A DNA stretch of 64,000 nucleotides from Bradyrhizobium jicamae (GCF_001440395.1 NZ_LLXZ01000197.1:1-64000); one strand, 5' to 3'; positions 9,491 through 18,742 are shown, counted from the first letter of the stretch. The notes: a model not told the origin generated them from the letters alone. Numbers and translations: made by a program.

Positions 9491-9592
9491 CCGGTCATCC
9501 CGGGGCGCGTCGAAGACGCGAACCCGGGATCTCGAGATTCCCCGGTGCGCAATTGCGCACCTGAGGTCTGGTCCTTCGGACCATCCCGGAAT
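9491..9592. repeat. Dispersed hairpin repeat (CGGTCATCCCGGGGCG type)
   Basis: A compact run of palindromes: GCGTCGAAGACGC, GTGCGCAATTGCGCAC (perfect) and TGGTCCTTCGGACCA, bounded by TCATCCCGGGG on the left and CCATCCCGGAA on the right. This resembles a repeat family I know from Bradyrhizobium intergenic regions. It starts 8 bases after the fpr stop and may also end transcription. Confidence 0.65.
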
Positions 9593-9689
9593 AACAGCCG
9601 GCCATGTAGCCCACCCCATTCTCGCACTGCTATAACCATTCCCGAACGTCGCGCGGCGTATCCGATGCGACGACAACGGGAGTGCGCGC

Positions 9690-10562
9690 GTGTCGCTACT
9701 TGAGCAGACCGGCCGGGCCAAGACCGCCTTCGTGTTCGCAGGCGGCGGCAGCTTTGGCGCGATCCAGGTCGGCATGCTGCAATCGCTCGCCGCCTATGGC
9801 GTGACGGCGGACATGGTGGTCGGCTGCAGTGTCGGGGCGCTGAACGGCGCGTTCTATGCCGGCGACCCCACGCCCGACGGCGTGCGGCGGCTTGCCGCCA
9901 TCTGGCGCGGATTGCAGCGGCACGACGTGTTTCCGATGAGCTGGCGCACAGTGCTGAGCTTCCTGTGGCGCCGCGATTTCCTCATTCCGCACGACGGCAT
10001 CCGCAAGCTGATCGACGATCACATTCCTTATCGCAATCTCGAAGAGGCAAAGCTGCCGGTGCATATCGTCGCGACCGACATCATCTCCGGCGACAGCGTG
10101 GTGCTGTCGGAAGGCTCGACGGCGGAAGCGATCGTTGCGTCCACCGCAATTCCCGGCGCGTTCTCGCCGATCCGCTACAAGGACACCTATCTCGCCGACG
10201 GCGCAATCTCCTCGAACACGCCAGTCCAGGTCGCGGTGAAGCTGGGCGCAAGACGCCTGATCGTTTTGCCGACCGGGCATGCCTGCGCCAACCAGGCACC
10301 GCCGGTCGGCGCGGTCGCTAATGCGCTGCATGCGCTGACGCTGCTGATCGCACGCCAACTCGTCAACGAGCTCGAAATGCTCGGGCCCGACATCGAGTAT
10401 TACGTGGTGCCGCCGCTATGCCCGCTGGTGGGTTCGCCTTACGATTTCTCGCGCACGGCCGATCATATCGACCGCGCCATTCTTTCCACCGATGCCTGGC
10501 TGGCCCAGCACAGCCTGCAGCAGGGCAGGATCCCGCACGAGATGCGGCTGCACAGCCACTGA
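9690..10562 (+). CDS. Patatin-like phospholipase (RssA-type)
   Basis: Serine hydrolase of 290 residues with a Ser-Asp dyad: oxyanion loop AGGGSFGAIQ (from residue 18), nucleophile elbow GCSVG (45-49) and the catalytic aspartate in LADGAISSNTPV. Such proteins release fatty acids from membrane lipids. The start is GTG at 9690. There is no signal peptide, so it is probably cytoplasmic or associated with the inner membrane. It is monocistronic. A second patatin lies at 39.2-40.2 kb; the two share only the core motifs. Confidence 0.9.
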   Translation: MSLLEQTGRAKTAFVFAGGGSFGAIQVGMLQSLAAYGVTADMVVGCSVGALNGAFYAGDPTPDGVRRLAAIWRGLQRHDVFPMSWRTVLSFLWRRDFLIPHDGIRKLIDDHIPYRNLEEAKLPVHIVATDIISGDSVVLSEGSTAEAIVASTAIPGAFSPIRYKDTYLADGAISSNTPVQVAVKLGARRLIVLPTGHACANQAPPVGAVANALHALTLLIARQLVNELEMLGPDIEYYVVPPLCPLVGSPYDFSRTADHIDRAILSTDAWLAQHSLQQGRIPHEMRLHSH

Positions 10563-10757
10563 GCCGAGGGTGGGGGACCCGGGTCGCTTCGCTGCATCGC
10601 AAAAGACGACAGGTTTATTTCAGCCCCGGGTGAGGCCGCCGATTATTTCTTCAAACCGCCGTCACTTCCGTGAGGACTGCTTCGTATATCGTATAGCGCG
10701 CGCTGCAGCGGTTGGACTAAGCTGCTGGCCGGCAAGGATAATCGGCTGAGGGATTCC

Positions 10758-12389
10758 ATGGAAACGCTGCTGCTTCCGTTCTCGCCACGCTACATCGTGC
10801 TGACGGTCTGCGCCGTCGTCACGGCATTGCTGATCGGCATCGGGATTTTCGACCATAATGTGAAGGTGTGGGAAATCCTGCTGATCCCGATCGTGATTTT
10901 CGGCGCGCTGACGGTGCTCGGCATTCGCGATCTCCTGCAGAAGAATCATGCCGTCCTGCGCAACTACCCGATCTCGGCGCATATTCGTTTCCTGCTTGAA
11001 GAGATCAGGCCGGAGATACGGCAATACTTCTTCGAGAGCGAGAAGGACGGCATGCCGTTCTCCCGCGATACCCGCGCGCTGGTCTATCAGCGCGCCAAGA
11101 TGCAGCTCGACAAGCGGCCGTTCGGCACCCAGGAAGACGTCTATCGCGAGGGTTACGAATGGATGCATCATTCGGTGGCGCCGAAGGCTCATGGCGGCGC
11201 GGAATTTCGCGTTACCGTCGGCGGCCCGGATTGCACCAAGCCGTATTCGGCATCGGTCTTCAATATCTCGGCGATGAGTTTTGGCGCGCTCAGCCCCAAC
11301 TCCGTGCGCGCGCTGAATACCGGTGCCAGGAAGGGCGGCTTCGCGCATGATACCGGCGAGGGCGGTGTCAGTCCCTATCATCGCGAAAACGGCGGCGACC
11401 TGATCTGGGAGATCGGCTCCGGCTATTTCGGCTGCCGCAACCGCGACGGTTCGTTCAATCCGGAAGAGTTCGCCCGCGTCGCGGCCGACGACCAGATCAA
11501 GATGGTCGAACTCAAGATCAGCCAGGGCGCCAAGCCCGGCCATGGCGGCGTGCTGCCGGCAGCCAAGGTCTCGGAGGAGATTTCCAGGATCAGGGGTGTG
11601 GCGATGGGCGAGGATTGCATTTCGCCGGCCACGCACGGGGCGTTTTCGACGCCGCTGCAGATGATGGCCTTCATCGGCGAGATGCGCAGGCTGTCGGGCG
11701 GCAAGCCGGCCGGATTCAAGATGTGTATCGGCCACCCCTGGGAATTCCTGGCGATCTGCAAGGCGATGCTGGAAACCGGTATCTATCCTGATTTCATCGT
11801 CGTCGACGGCAATGAGGGTGGCACCGGCGCGGCGCCGCTGGAGTTCATGGATCATCTGGGCATGCCGATGCGCGAGGGCGTCAGCTTCGTCCACAACGCG
11901 CTGATCGGCATCAATGCGCGCGACCGCATCAAGATCGGCGCCGCCGGCAAGATCGCGACCGCCTTCGACATGGCGCGCGCCATGGCGATCGGCGCGGACT
12001 GGTGCAATTCCGCGCGCGGGTTCATGTTCGCGCTCGGCTGCATCCAGTCTCTGAGCTGCCACACCGATCGCTGCCCCACCGGCGTGTCCACGCAGGATCC
12101 TATTCGCGCCCGGGCGCTGGTGGTGCCGCTCAAGACCGAGCGGGTCTACATGTACCATCATGCCACCCTGCATGCGCTGTCCGAGCTTCTCGCCGCCGCC
12201 GGTCTCGACCACCCGAAGCAGCTGCGGCCTATCCACTTCTCGAAGCGGACGTCGAGCACGGAGGTGATGTCGTTCGCGAAACTCTACCCGACGCTGCGTC
12301 CAGGCGAGTTGATCGAAGGGACCCAGGATCCGCGCTTCCGCGACGCCTGGGCGATGGCGCGCGCGGATTCGTTCCAGCCGGTGGGATAA
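10758..12389 (+). CDS. FMN-binding glutamate-synthase-family membrane protein
   Basis: 543 residues. Two N-terminal transmembrane helices (about 12-32 and 36-56) are followed by the FMN/Fe-S synthase domain of glutamate synthase: GEGGVSPYHRENGGDLIWEIG, GAKPGHGG and VVDGNEGGTGAAP are hallmark segments. A C-x5-C-x4-C cluster (CIQSLSCHTDRC) matches the [3Fe-4S] ligands. The glutaminase domain is missing, so it is not a complete GOGAT. Such stand-alone proteins are common in proteobacteria and their physiological reaction is unproven. Start ATG at 10758, preceded by GAGGGA. Confidence 0.9.
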   Translation: METLLLPFSPRYIVLTVCAVVTALLIGIGIFDHNVKVWEILLIPIVIFGALTVLGIRDLLQKNHAVLRNYPISAHIRFLLEEIRPEIRQYFFESEKDGMPFSRDTRALVYQRAKMQLDKRPFGTQEDVYREGYEWMHHSVAPKAHGGAEFRVTVGGPDCTKPYSASVFNISAMSFGALSPNSVRALNTGARKGGFAHDTGEGGVSPYHRENGGDLIWEIGSGYFGCRNRDGSFNPEEFARVAADDQIKMVELKISQGAKPGHGGVLPAAKVSEEISRIRGVAMGEDCISPATHGAFSTPLQMMAFIGEMRRLSGGKPAGFKMCIGHPWEFLAICKAMLETGIYPDFIVVDGNEGGTGAAPLEFMDHLGMPMREGVSFVHNALIGINARDRIKIGAAGKIATAFDMARAMAIGADWCNSARGFMFALGCIQSLSCHTDRCPTGVSTQDPIRARALVVPLKTERVYMYHHATLHALSELLAAAGLDHPKQLRPIHFSKRTSSTEVMSFAKLYPTLRPGELIEGTQDPRFRDAWAMARADSFQPVG

Positions 12390-12391
12390 AA

Positions 12392-12432
12392 ATCCCGGCG
12401 ATTTCCCACGCGCTCTTGAATCTCGCCGGGAT
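12392..12432 (+). terminator. Putative intrinsic terminator after the glutamate-synthase-like gene
   Basis: ATCCCGGCGA (12392-12401) pairs perfectly with TCGCCGGGAT (12423-12432) across a 21-base loop; GGCTTTCT follows, and an A-run precedes it. The long loop and weak T-tract lower confidence. Confidence 0.4.
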
Positions 12433-12488
12433 GGCTTTCTGGTAAGGTTCGCGTGGGCGCTTGGAATGGAACCCGCAAGAAAGCGATA

Positions 12489-13796
12489 ATGCTCTACCTT
12501 GAACTCGGGATCGTGACGATCCTGATTGTAACCAACGGCCTGCTCGCGATGTCGGAGCTGGCCATCGTATCGTCGCGGCCGGCACGGCTCGCGGCGCTCG
12601 CTGAAAGAAACGTCAAGGGATCTCGCCGTGCGCTGGCGCTGGCATCCGATCCCGGAAAATTTCTCTCCACGGTGCAGATCGGGATCACGCTGATCGGCGT
12701 GCTGTCGGGTGCGTTCTCCGGCGCCACGCTGGGCTCGCGGCTGAGCGGCTTGTTGACCGCGGTCGGATGGTCACAGGGCGTAGCTGACGCCATAGGCGTC
12801 GGGCTCGTGGTGACCGTGATTACCTATGCCTCGCTCATTATCGGCGAACTGGTTCCGAAGCAGATCGCCTTGCGCGATCCGGAATCGGTGGCAGTGCGGG
12901 TAGCGCCCTCCATGATGCTGCTGGCGAAGATCTCGCTGCCGGCCGTCTGGCTTCTTGATCGGTCCGGCAAGGCGCTGCTGTGGTTGCTGGGTCACCGCGG
13001 CGCGGCAGGCGAGAAAGTCAGCGAGGATGAAATCCGCACGCTGGTCGTCGAGGCCGAAAATGCCGGCGTGCTCGAGCCCGGCGAAAAGGAAATGATCGCC
13101 GGTGTGATGCGCCTCGGCGATCTTCCCGTCGGCGCCGTGATGACGCCGCGCCGGGAGGTCAGCATGATCAATCTGACCGACGACATGCAAGCCGTCCGCG
13201 CCGCGCTCGCCGCCAGCAGCCATTCTCGCTTTGTGGTGTTCGATCCGGCCACCGATGCCGCGGTCGGCATCGTCCAGGCCAGGGATATGCTGGACTGCTA
13301 TCTGTCGGGGCAGACACCCGACATCGCCAGGCTGGTCCGTACCGCGCCGGTCATTCCGGAATTTCTCGATGCGAGGGACGTCGTCGCCATCCTGCGCGAC
13401 TCCCCTGTCCACATGGGACTGGTTCACGATGAATATGGCGGGTTTCAGGGCGTGGTGACCAGCGCCGACATCCTGGAATCGATCGTCGGTGGTTTCCACA
13501 CCGAGGAGGGGCCGCCGGAAGCAGCCGTCATCAGACGCGACGACGGTTCGTATCTGATCTCGGGATGGATGTCCGCCGTCGAGTTTGCGTCGCTGCTCCG
13601 GTTCGAGTTGCCGGTGTCGCGTCATTACCAGACGGTTGCGGGATTCCTGCTCAACCATTTCGGCCGGATCCCCGGTGTCGGCGATCACATTGAGGTGGAC
13701 GGTTGGCGTTTTGAGATCGTCGATCTCGATGGTCGACGCATCGACAAACTGCTGGCTACAAAAATCAGCGATGTCTCGGTTCAGGCAGACACGTGA
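12489..13796 (+). CDS. CNNM/CorC-type hemolysin-family membrane protein
   Basis: 435 residues with three parts in order: an N-terminal CNNM (DUF21) membrane domain with about four hydrophobic helices (to ~residue 190; EPVPKQ-like GELVPKQIALRDPE is visible), two CBS domains (~200-325, containing MTPRREV) and a C-terminal CorC/HlyC domain. The family is implicated in Mg2+/Co2+ export or in tolerance to these ions. The ATG at 12489 puts the first helix at the very N-terminus; the GTG at 12453 adds 12 polar residues and is less likely. Confidence 0.9.
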   Translation: MLYLELGIVTILIVTNGLLAMSELAIVSSRPARLAALAERNVKGSRRALALASDPGKFLSTVQIGITLIGVLSGAFSGATLGSRLSGLLTAVGWSQGVADAIGVGLVVTVITYASLIIGELVPKQIALRDPESVAVRVAPSMMLLAKISLPAVWLLDRSGKALLWLLGHRGAAGEKVSEDEIRTLVVEAENAGVLEPGEKEMIAGVMRLGDLPVGAVMTPRREVSMINLTDDMQAVRAALAASSHSRFVVFDPATDAAVGIVQARDMLDCYLSGQTPDIARLVRTAPVIPEFLDARDVVAILRDSPVHMGLVHDEYGGFQGVVTSADILESIVGGFHTEEGPPEAAVIRRDDGSYLISGWMSAVEFASLLRFELPVSRHYQTVAGFLLNHFGRIPGVGDHIEVDGWRFEIVDLDGRRIDKLLATKISDVSVQADT

Positions 13797-13808
13797 GCAT
13801 CGCCCGAT

Positions 13809-13834
13809 GTCGTCCCTGCGAACGCAGGGACGAC
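13809..13834. repeat. GTCGTCCCTGC hairpin between convergent genes
   Basis: A perfect 11-bp stem (13809-13819 with 13824-13834) with a four-base GAAC loop lies 13 bases after the CNNM-gene stop and 8 bases from the porin stop. It is placed as a bidirectional terminator, although no long T-tract follows. I recognise the same hairpin as a common dispersed element in Bradyrhizobium-type genomes. Confidence 0.6.
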
Positions 13835-13841
13835 GAAGAAC

Positions 13842-15920
13842 CTAAAACTCCCCGTGCAGCCTCCCGGAGAATACGTGGACCGGGCCGCGGTCGGCGTTGT
13901 AGGCGGGATTGGTGACGAACTGGTAGTCCGCCGTCACCGTGATCGCCTTGGTGACCGCGTAGGCGTAATAGGTCTCGACGATGCGTTCCTTGCGGTAGTT
14001 GAGCTGGCCGTCGCCGATCAGCGGGCCGAGTCCGCCGGCGGCGATGAAGTCGCGATGATCGTTCGACAGCGCGTTGATCGCGCCGGCGATGCCGATGGTG
14101 TCGTCGGGCCGTCCCCATTTGGTGCCCTTGATCGAGGTGCCGAGCGAGAGCGAGGCGTCGATATCGGTGAATGACATGATCTCGGTCTTGCCGTTGTTCC
14201 AGCTCCAGCGGCCGAACAGGCCGATATCGTCCGTGACCGACTGCTCGACGTTGAAGACGTAGCCGTATTTGAGCCGGCCCGTGCGCGTCAGCGCGATGTC
14301 CATATTGAGCGCCGGATCATTCAGCGTTTCGCGATAGCTGCCGGAATTGGCGCTGCTCACCCAGCCGATGGTGCGCAGCTTGCCCGGCCGGTTGAAGATC
14401 GAATAGCGCGTCTCCAGTTCGGCGACATACTGGCCGCGGCGGAAAACCTGCGTGTCAAAATTGTTGGAGTTGGATACCGCCCCCATCATGAAATAGCCGG
14501 CGCGCAACGCCCATTGCTTCTGGTTGAGCTCGGCGGTGAAGCCATAGGTCAATCCAAGCCTGTCGGCGGCATAGTCGAAGGCGCCGGGCGCCCAGATCGA
14601 CCAGTTCAGGAAGTCACGGCGGGTGTCCTTCGCGTAGGAATTGCCGTCAAAGACATCGCCGACCGAGAGCTTGCCGGCCTGCAGCGTCAGGCGGTTGACG
14701 TCGACCTTGCCCGCAAGCTGCTGCTGCCCGCTGGCAAGCTCCTCCTGCTCGCCGCCAAATCCAAAAGTCTGGCGCACATAGAGCCGCGAGGTGTTGTAGT
14801 GCGGATAGGGGAAGTTCGACTTCTGCGCCTCGCCGCTGGTAAAGCCGGCGACGCCGACGGTGTCGCTGAGGCCAAAGCCCTGCAGCAGTTCGGGGTTGTA
14901 GTAGACCTCGCCGCCTTCCCAGAGCCTTGCGTTGAGGTAGAGGCTGTTGCTCCAGGTCGCCTGCGCCTGCCGCGCCGGCGTCAGGCTGTTGGTGCCGGTA
15001 TAGGGCGCGCGGAATGCTGGATAACCCTGACCCAGATAGGTGCTCTGGCCGTGAATCTCCCAGCGATCGGATTCCGTATCGGTCAGGTCGGACTTCGGGG
15101 TGCGGCTGTTCGATCCCGGCCAGTCGACCTTGCGGTTGAGGCCGATCCGGATCTGCTGGAAATCGAGCGTGGAAGTGTGCTCCGCGCCCGAGGGGAAGCG
15201 AATATTGGCGCGATCGAACTGGCTGTAGAGATATTCGAGCTTGAGGCTCCAGTGCGGCGCGAAGGCGTATTCCACGCCGGCGCCGGCGGCCCAGCCAGGG
15301 CGGACATTGATGATCTTCTGGTCGGTGCCGACGTCGGGCGCATTGATGAACCGCTCGCCGGCAAAGGCGAAGCCACCGGTGGCGTAAACCAGCCAGTGCC
15401 CGCTCGCGTAGCCGATGCGGCCCCGCACGGTGCCGGCATAGTCGAACGCTTCGACGACCTCTGAACGCGCGCCGGTCAGTGTGGAGACGATCTTGTTCGA
15501 GGTGAAGTAGTTCGGAAACGTCAGGTCGGCTTCGACGCCGAGCAGCAGGCCGGACGGCATCTGAACATTGTAGCCGCCCTGGACGCCGCCGATAACGCCG
15601 CTGAAGACGCCGTGGGTCGAGACCGCCTGCGGATCCGATAATACCGCGGTCGAAGACCCGCGGCTGTAGCCGATGTGCCCGCCGATATAGAAGCCGCTCC
15701 AGTCGAACGCAGGGCGCAGATAAGGCGCTTTCAGCGGCATGTCGGCCGCGATCGCCGGGGTGCCGAGCGCCAGCGCACCGAACGCGGCGCCGGCCAGTGC
15801 ACAATTCAGGGATCGGCGGTTGCGGTTCACGGTGCAGATATTCCCGGCGCAGCCTGCGCTTTGGTTGCCCGCCATCACCGCAGATTCGAACGCCTGCCGC
15901 CACCCAACAAATGAAGTCAT
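13842..15920 (-). CDS. Double-barrel outer-membrane protein: RopB/Omp25-like domain fused to OprB-like carbohydrate porin
   Basis: About 690 residues. A signal peptide ends near ALGTPAIAA. The first domain (~240 residues) starts DWSGFYIGGHIGYS and ends LDFQQIRIGLNRKVDW, which is a complete eight-stranded Omp25/RopB barrel. The second (~400 residues) starts ESDRWEIHGQSTYLGQG and ends RGPVHVFSGRLHGEF with the terminal Phe expected of an outer-membrane barrel; it resembles OprB porins (sugar uptake). No stop or frameshift separates them. Starts at 15920 or 15875 both leave a usable signal sequence; 15920 is chosen. It is transcribed alone, convergent with the CNNM gene. Confidence 0.85.
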   Translation of the reverse strand: MTSFVGWRQAFESAVMAGNQSAGCAGNICTVNRNRRSLNCALAGAAFGALALGTPAIAADMPLKAPYLRPAFDWSGFYIGGHIGYSRGSSTAVLSDPQAVSTHGVFSGVIGGVQGGYNVQMPSGLLLGVEADLTFPNYFTSNKIVSTLTGARSEVVEAFDYAGTVRGRIGYASGHWLVYATGGFAFAGERFINAPDVGTDQKIINVRPGWAAGAGVEYAFAPHWSLKLEYLYSQFDRANIRFPSGAEHTSTLDFQQIRIGLNRKVDWPGSNSRTPKSDLTDTESDRWEIHGQSTYLGQGYPAFRAPYTGTNSLTPARQAQATWSNSLYLNARLWEGGEVYYNPELLQGFGLSDTVGVAGFTSGEAQKSNFPYPHYNTSRLYVRQTFGFGGEQEELASGQQQLAGKVDVNRLTLQAGKLSVGDVFDGNSYAKDTRRDFLNWSIWAPGAFDYAADRLGLTYGFTAELNQKQWALRAGYFMMGAVSNSNNFDTQVFRRGQYVAELETRYSIFNRPGKLRTIGWVSSANSGSYRETLNDPALNMDIALTRTGRLKYGYVFNVEQSVTDDIGLFGRWSWNNGKTEIMSFTDIDASLSLGTSIKGTKWGRPDDTIGIAGAINALSNDHRDFIAAGGLGPLIGDGQLNYRKERIVETYYAYAVTKAITVTADYQFVTNPAYNADRGPVHVFSGRLHGEF

Positions 15921-16113
15921 CAATCCTGTAGCCCCAAGTCTCAAGGTTCTCCCGGCCGGCGTCGGACCGGAATACCGCCATTCACGCCCCCAATCCTTAT
16001 TGCGACCAATTCGCAACAGCAAGGAGAAGGGGCGCCGCTACGGTTCGATGGCACCATTATGTGACGATGCTGCAACAGCCATTGCGATGTCGCGGGTGGG
16101 AAGGGGAGCGTTC

Positions 16114-16158
16114 GTTCGGGACAGATGGCTGACAGGTGTTCGGAGACATGGCTGACAC
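16114..16158. mobile_element. Possible relic of an insertion-sequence end (IS481-like)
   Basis: Two direct copies of ATGGCTGACA (16125-16134 and 16148-16157), each preceded by GTTCGG, resemble the repeated terminal sequence I associate with IS481-family elements in rhizobia. No transposase or second end is nearby, so at most this is a remnant. Confidence 0.35.
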
Positions 16159-16187
16159 GTCGTCGCCGGTTGCCGGCCGGTCCGTGC

Positions 16188-16224
16188 AAAAAGGTGACCC
16201 GCCCGGTGGGACGCCGGGCGGGTC
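16188..16224 (-). terminator. Strong intrinsic terminator for the small secreted-protein gene
   Basis: Read on the minus strand, an 11-bp perfect GC-rich stem (16196-16206 with 16214-16224, 7-base loop) is followed by ACC and then five T. It lies about 130 bases after the stop of the gene at 16354-16611. A second hairpin (GGCACGGG 16231-16238 with CCCGTGCC 16252-16259) precedes it. Confidence 0.75.
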
Positions 16225-16353
16225 GTGTTCGGCACGGGGGTGGATGAAGCGCCCGTGCCGGACGCAAATCCACGAGAAGCGTGTTCAGGGACTGATGTGG
16301 TTCGCTCAGGAAAGACGACGCTTCTCAAACAGCAACCAAGTCAGCCGAAAAAA

Positions 16354-16611
16354 TCAGTAACCGCAGGTCCGGACGCGGCCGATGTAATTGCCGAAGGCGT
16401 CGTACTGGCGAACCCAGCCGCAGCGGCGATAGCCGTCGTAGTAGTAGCCGGGACCGGAAGCGGCGATCGCGGTGCCGACGATGGCTGCGCCAACGAGGCC
16501 GGCGCCAACACCCCAGTGCAGCGGCTTGGCCTGAGCCTGCGAGGAAGCCATGGCGCCGGTGACGGCGAGGGTAGCGAGAGCGATAGCGGCGAACTTGGTC
16601 TTGATCGACAT
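16354..16611 (-). CDS. Small secreted Gly/Tyr-rich protein
   Basis: 85 residues. The signal peptide is clear (MSIKTKFAAIALATLAVTGA..., cleaved near SQAQA). The mature part has a short hydrophobic glycine-rich segment (GVGAGLVGAAIVGTAIA) and a Tyr/Arg/Cys-rich tail (GYYYDGYRRCGW ... RTCGY) with two cysteines that could form a disulfide. A GGAG site precedes the ATG at 16611. Similar short proteins are frequent in Bradyrhizobium; function unknown. It has its own terminator. Confidence 0.75.
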   Translation of the reverse strand: MSIKTKFAAIALATLAVTGAMASSQAQAKPLHWGVGAGLVGAAIVGTAIAASGPGYYYDGYRRCGWVRQYDAFGNYIGRVRTCGY

Positions 16612-16757
16612 GGAAGTCTCCATCCTGTGTTGAGCGGCCAGTGTGGTCCGCATGCCCAGTTGGACGGAGCGCCCTGGAAAGCGGTTCGAAAAGACCGCCG
16701 GAAATATGGTTTCGTCAATTATTTCCTAGAAAATACAATTAGTTAGGCGGAGGAATC

Positions 16758-17573
16758 TCAATTTCCTATTTTCCGAAGAAACAATTCCGGATCGAATGTG
16801 TCGACGTCCTCGAGCAATTCGCAGAATGCGCGTGCGCCGTGATCAAGCAGTTGTTCACCCTTCTCCGCGGAAGCCTGGGTGGCGTCGCCGACCGCACCGC
16901 TTTCGTTAAGGTCCTGCGCCTGCCATGCGAACGGGACCGGCCGATGCGCGGAGAGCCAACGAAATTTTTTCTCCATCGCAATGCTGGAGGATTCAAAATT
17001 GGCGATCGCTTGTTTTCGCACGGTGTGCGGATAGCGCGCCAGCATGATCGAGGTTTCGACCGCGCCGCCATGAATGCCGTGACGGATTTCTTCGGCGGAA
17101 AACAATCCGTCCGGCGCGCCGAAGCGCGACCAGCTCGTCGTCACCACGAGCAGGCCGTGATGCGCGCGCAGATCCTGCGCGACCAGCGACATCGCCGCGC
17201 TGTTGCCGCCATGGCTCGTGACAATCACGAGCTTGCGGATGCCGGCTTGCGCGACGCGCTCGCCGATCGCCATCCACGCCTTCAATGCGACATCGGTCGG
17301 CAACGTCTGTGTTCCCGGATAGTCGATATGCTCGGTGGAAATGCCGACTGGCTGCAGCGGCAGAAAGGTGACCGGCAGCGCCACAGGCACCAGTTCGCGC
17401 ACCCGCGCAAGGTAGGCCTCGCCGATCAGGACATCGGTTTCCAGCGGCAGATGCGGGCCATGCTGCTCGGTCGCCGCCAGCGGCAGCACCGCGATCCAGT
17501 GCGCGGCGTCGGCCTGGGTGACCTCAGGCCAGTGGATCTCGGTCCAGTCATGGGGCGGAACGGTTGGGGCCAT
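16758..17573 (-). CDS. Creatininase-family amidohydrolase
   Basis: 271 residues. The metal site is visible: ATEQHGPHLPLETDV gives E36, H38, H41 and D47, and TSHGGNSAA follows. The family opens cyclic amides (creatinine) or degrades short peptides and redox cofactors (MftE). The start at 17573 (MAPTVPPHDW) is chosen because the longer frame has no family-like N-terminus. The gene is divergent from an ABC importer of the thiamine-pyrimidine/nitrate/taurine class, with 143 bases between, so I infer that it hydrolyses the imported heterocycle or amide. Confidence 0.88.
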   Translation of the reverse strand: MAPTVPPHDWTEIHWPEVTQADAAHWIAVLPLAATEQHGPHLPLETDVLIGEAYLARVRELVPVALPVTFLPLQPVGISTEHIDYPGTQTLPTDVALKAWMAIGERVAQAGIRKLVIVTSHGGNSAAMSLVAQDLRAHHGLLVVTTSWSRFGAPDGLFSAEEIRHGIHGGAVETSIMLARYPHTVRKQAIANFESSSIAMEKKFRWLSAHRPVPFAWQAQDLNESGAVGDATQASAEKGEQLLDHGARAFCELLEDVDTFDPELFLRKIGN

Positions 17574-17716
17574 CGAGCGAAGCGTTTCTTTGGATGAATT
17601 TGCAGGGTAGTTTGTTAGATAGTCCGGGAATTGATCCAATCCCCGGCTACAGCCGTGGGACGATATCCACGTCCACTGCTTCCATCATGGGCCAGAACGA
17701 TCGACGGAGTCCAACC

Positions 17717-18736
17717 ATGAACCCGGCCTTTTTGCCGCGAGCGTTAACCGCAGGTCTTCTGGCGCTGGTTTCCGCCCTGATGCCTGCGCGCGCCCAAACC
17801 CTCGACAAGGTGTCATTTGGAACCAACTGGGTCGCGGAGGCCGAACATGGCGGCTTCTTCCAGGCGGTCGCCGACGGCACCTACAAGAAATATGGCCTCG
17901 ACGTCACCATCGTTCCCGGCGGGCCCAATACCAACAACCGCATCCTCCTGACCGCCGGCAAGCTCGACTTCTTCATGAGCGCGAACACGCTGCAATCCTT
18001 CGATGCGGTCGCCAACAATGTGCCGCTGATCGCAGTCGCCGCGATCTTCCAGAAGGATCCGCAGGTTTTCCTGACCCATCCGGAAGCCAAGATCACCAAA
18101 CTCGAAGACCTCAAGCCGCTGACGCTCTTGGTGTCCAAGGAGGGCGTGGCGAGCTACTTTCAATGGCTGAAATCCGAATACGGATTCAGCGAGAGCAAGG
18201 TAAAGCCTTACACCTTCAATCCGCAGCCCTTCATCGTGAACAAGCAGAGCGCGATGCAGGGGTATGTTACTTCGGAGCCCTACGCCGTGGAGAAGACCGC
18301 TGGCTTCAAGCCCGGCGTGATCCTGCTGGCCGATCACGGCTTCAATGCCTATTCGACGCTGATCGAGACGCGCCGCGAGATCGTCGAGAAGAAGCCGGAC
18401 CTGGTGCAGCGTTTTGTCGATGCTTCCATGATCGGCTGGTACAATTATCTCTACGGCGATAATTCGGCCGGCAATGCCATGATCAAGCAGATGAACCCGG
18501 AAATGACCGACGAGTTACTGCGCTATTCCGTCGACAAGATGAAGGAATACGGCATTGTCGATTCCGGCGACACCTTGCGCGACGGCATCGGCGCCATGAC
18601 CGACGCGCGGGTGGCGAGCTTTTTCGACAAGATGGTTCGCGCGGGCGTGGTTCGCCGCGACATCGACTATCGCCAGGCCTACACGTTGCGCTTCGTCAAC
18701 AAGGGCGTCGGTCTCGACCTGCGGCCGAAGAACTGA
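17717..18736 (+). CDS. ABC transporter substrate-binding protein (NMT1/THI5-like)
   Basis: Periplasmic binding protein of 339 residues with a signal peptide ending MPARAQ. VSFGTNWVAEAEHGGFFQAVADGTYKKYGLDV has the signature order of NMT1/THI5-type proteins, which bind pyrimidines, sulfonates or nitrate-like ligands. It is the first gene of the operon 17.7-22.0 kb and is followed by ATPase and permease. The ATG at 17717 has GGAG nine bases upstream. The ligand is unknown; a cyclic amide would fit the divergent creatininase. Confidence 0.88.
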   Translation: MNPAFLPRALTAGLLALVSALMPARAQTLDKVSFGTNWVAEAEHGGFFQAVADGTYKKYGLDVTIVPGGPNTNNRILLTAGKLDFFMSANTLQSFDAVANNVPLIAVAAIFQKDPQVFLTHPEAKITKLEDLKPLTLLVSKEGVASYFQWLKSEYGFSESKVKPYTFNPQPFIVNKQSAMQGYVTSEPYAVEKTAGFKPGVILLADHGFNAYSTLIETRREIVEKKPDLVQRFVDASMIGWYNYLYGDNSAGNAMIKQMNPEMTDELLRYSVDKMKEYGIVDSGDTLRDGIGAMTDARVASFFDKMVRAGVVRRDIDYRQAYTLRFVNKGVGLDLRPKN

Positions 18737-18742
18737 CGCGAG

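Noticed and set aside
10662..12236. A 524-residue open frame on the minus strand opposite the glutamate-synthase-like gene
   Set aside because: It is antisense to a gene with clear family motifs, is Arg/His/Asp-rich, and has no recognisable domain; high GC explains it.
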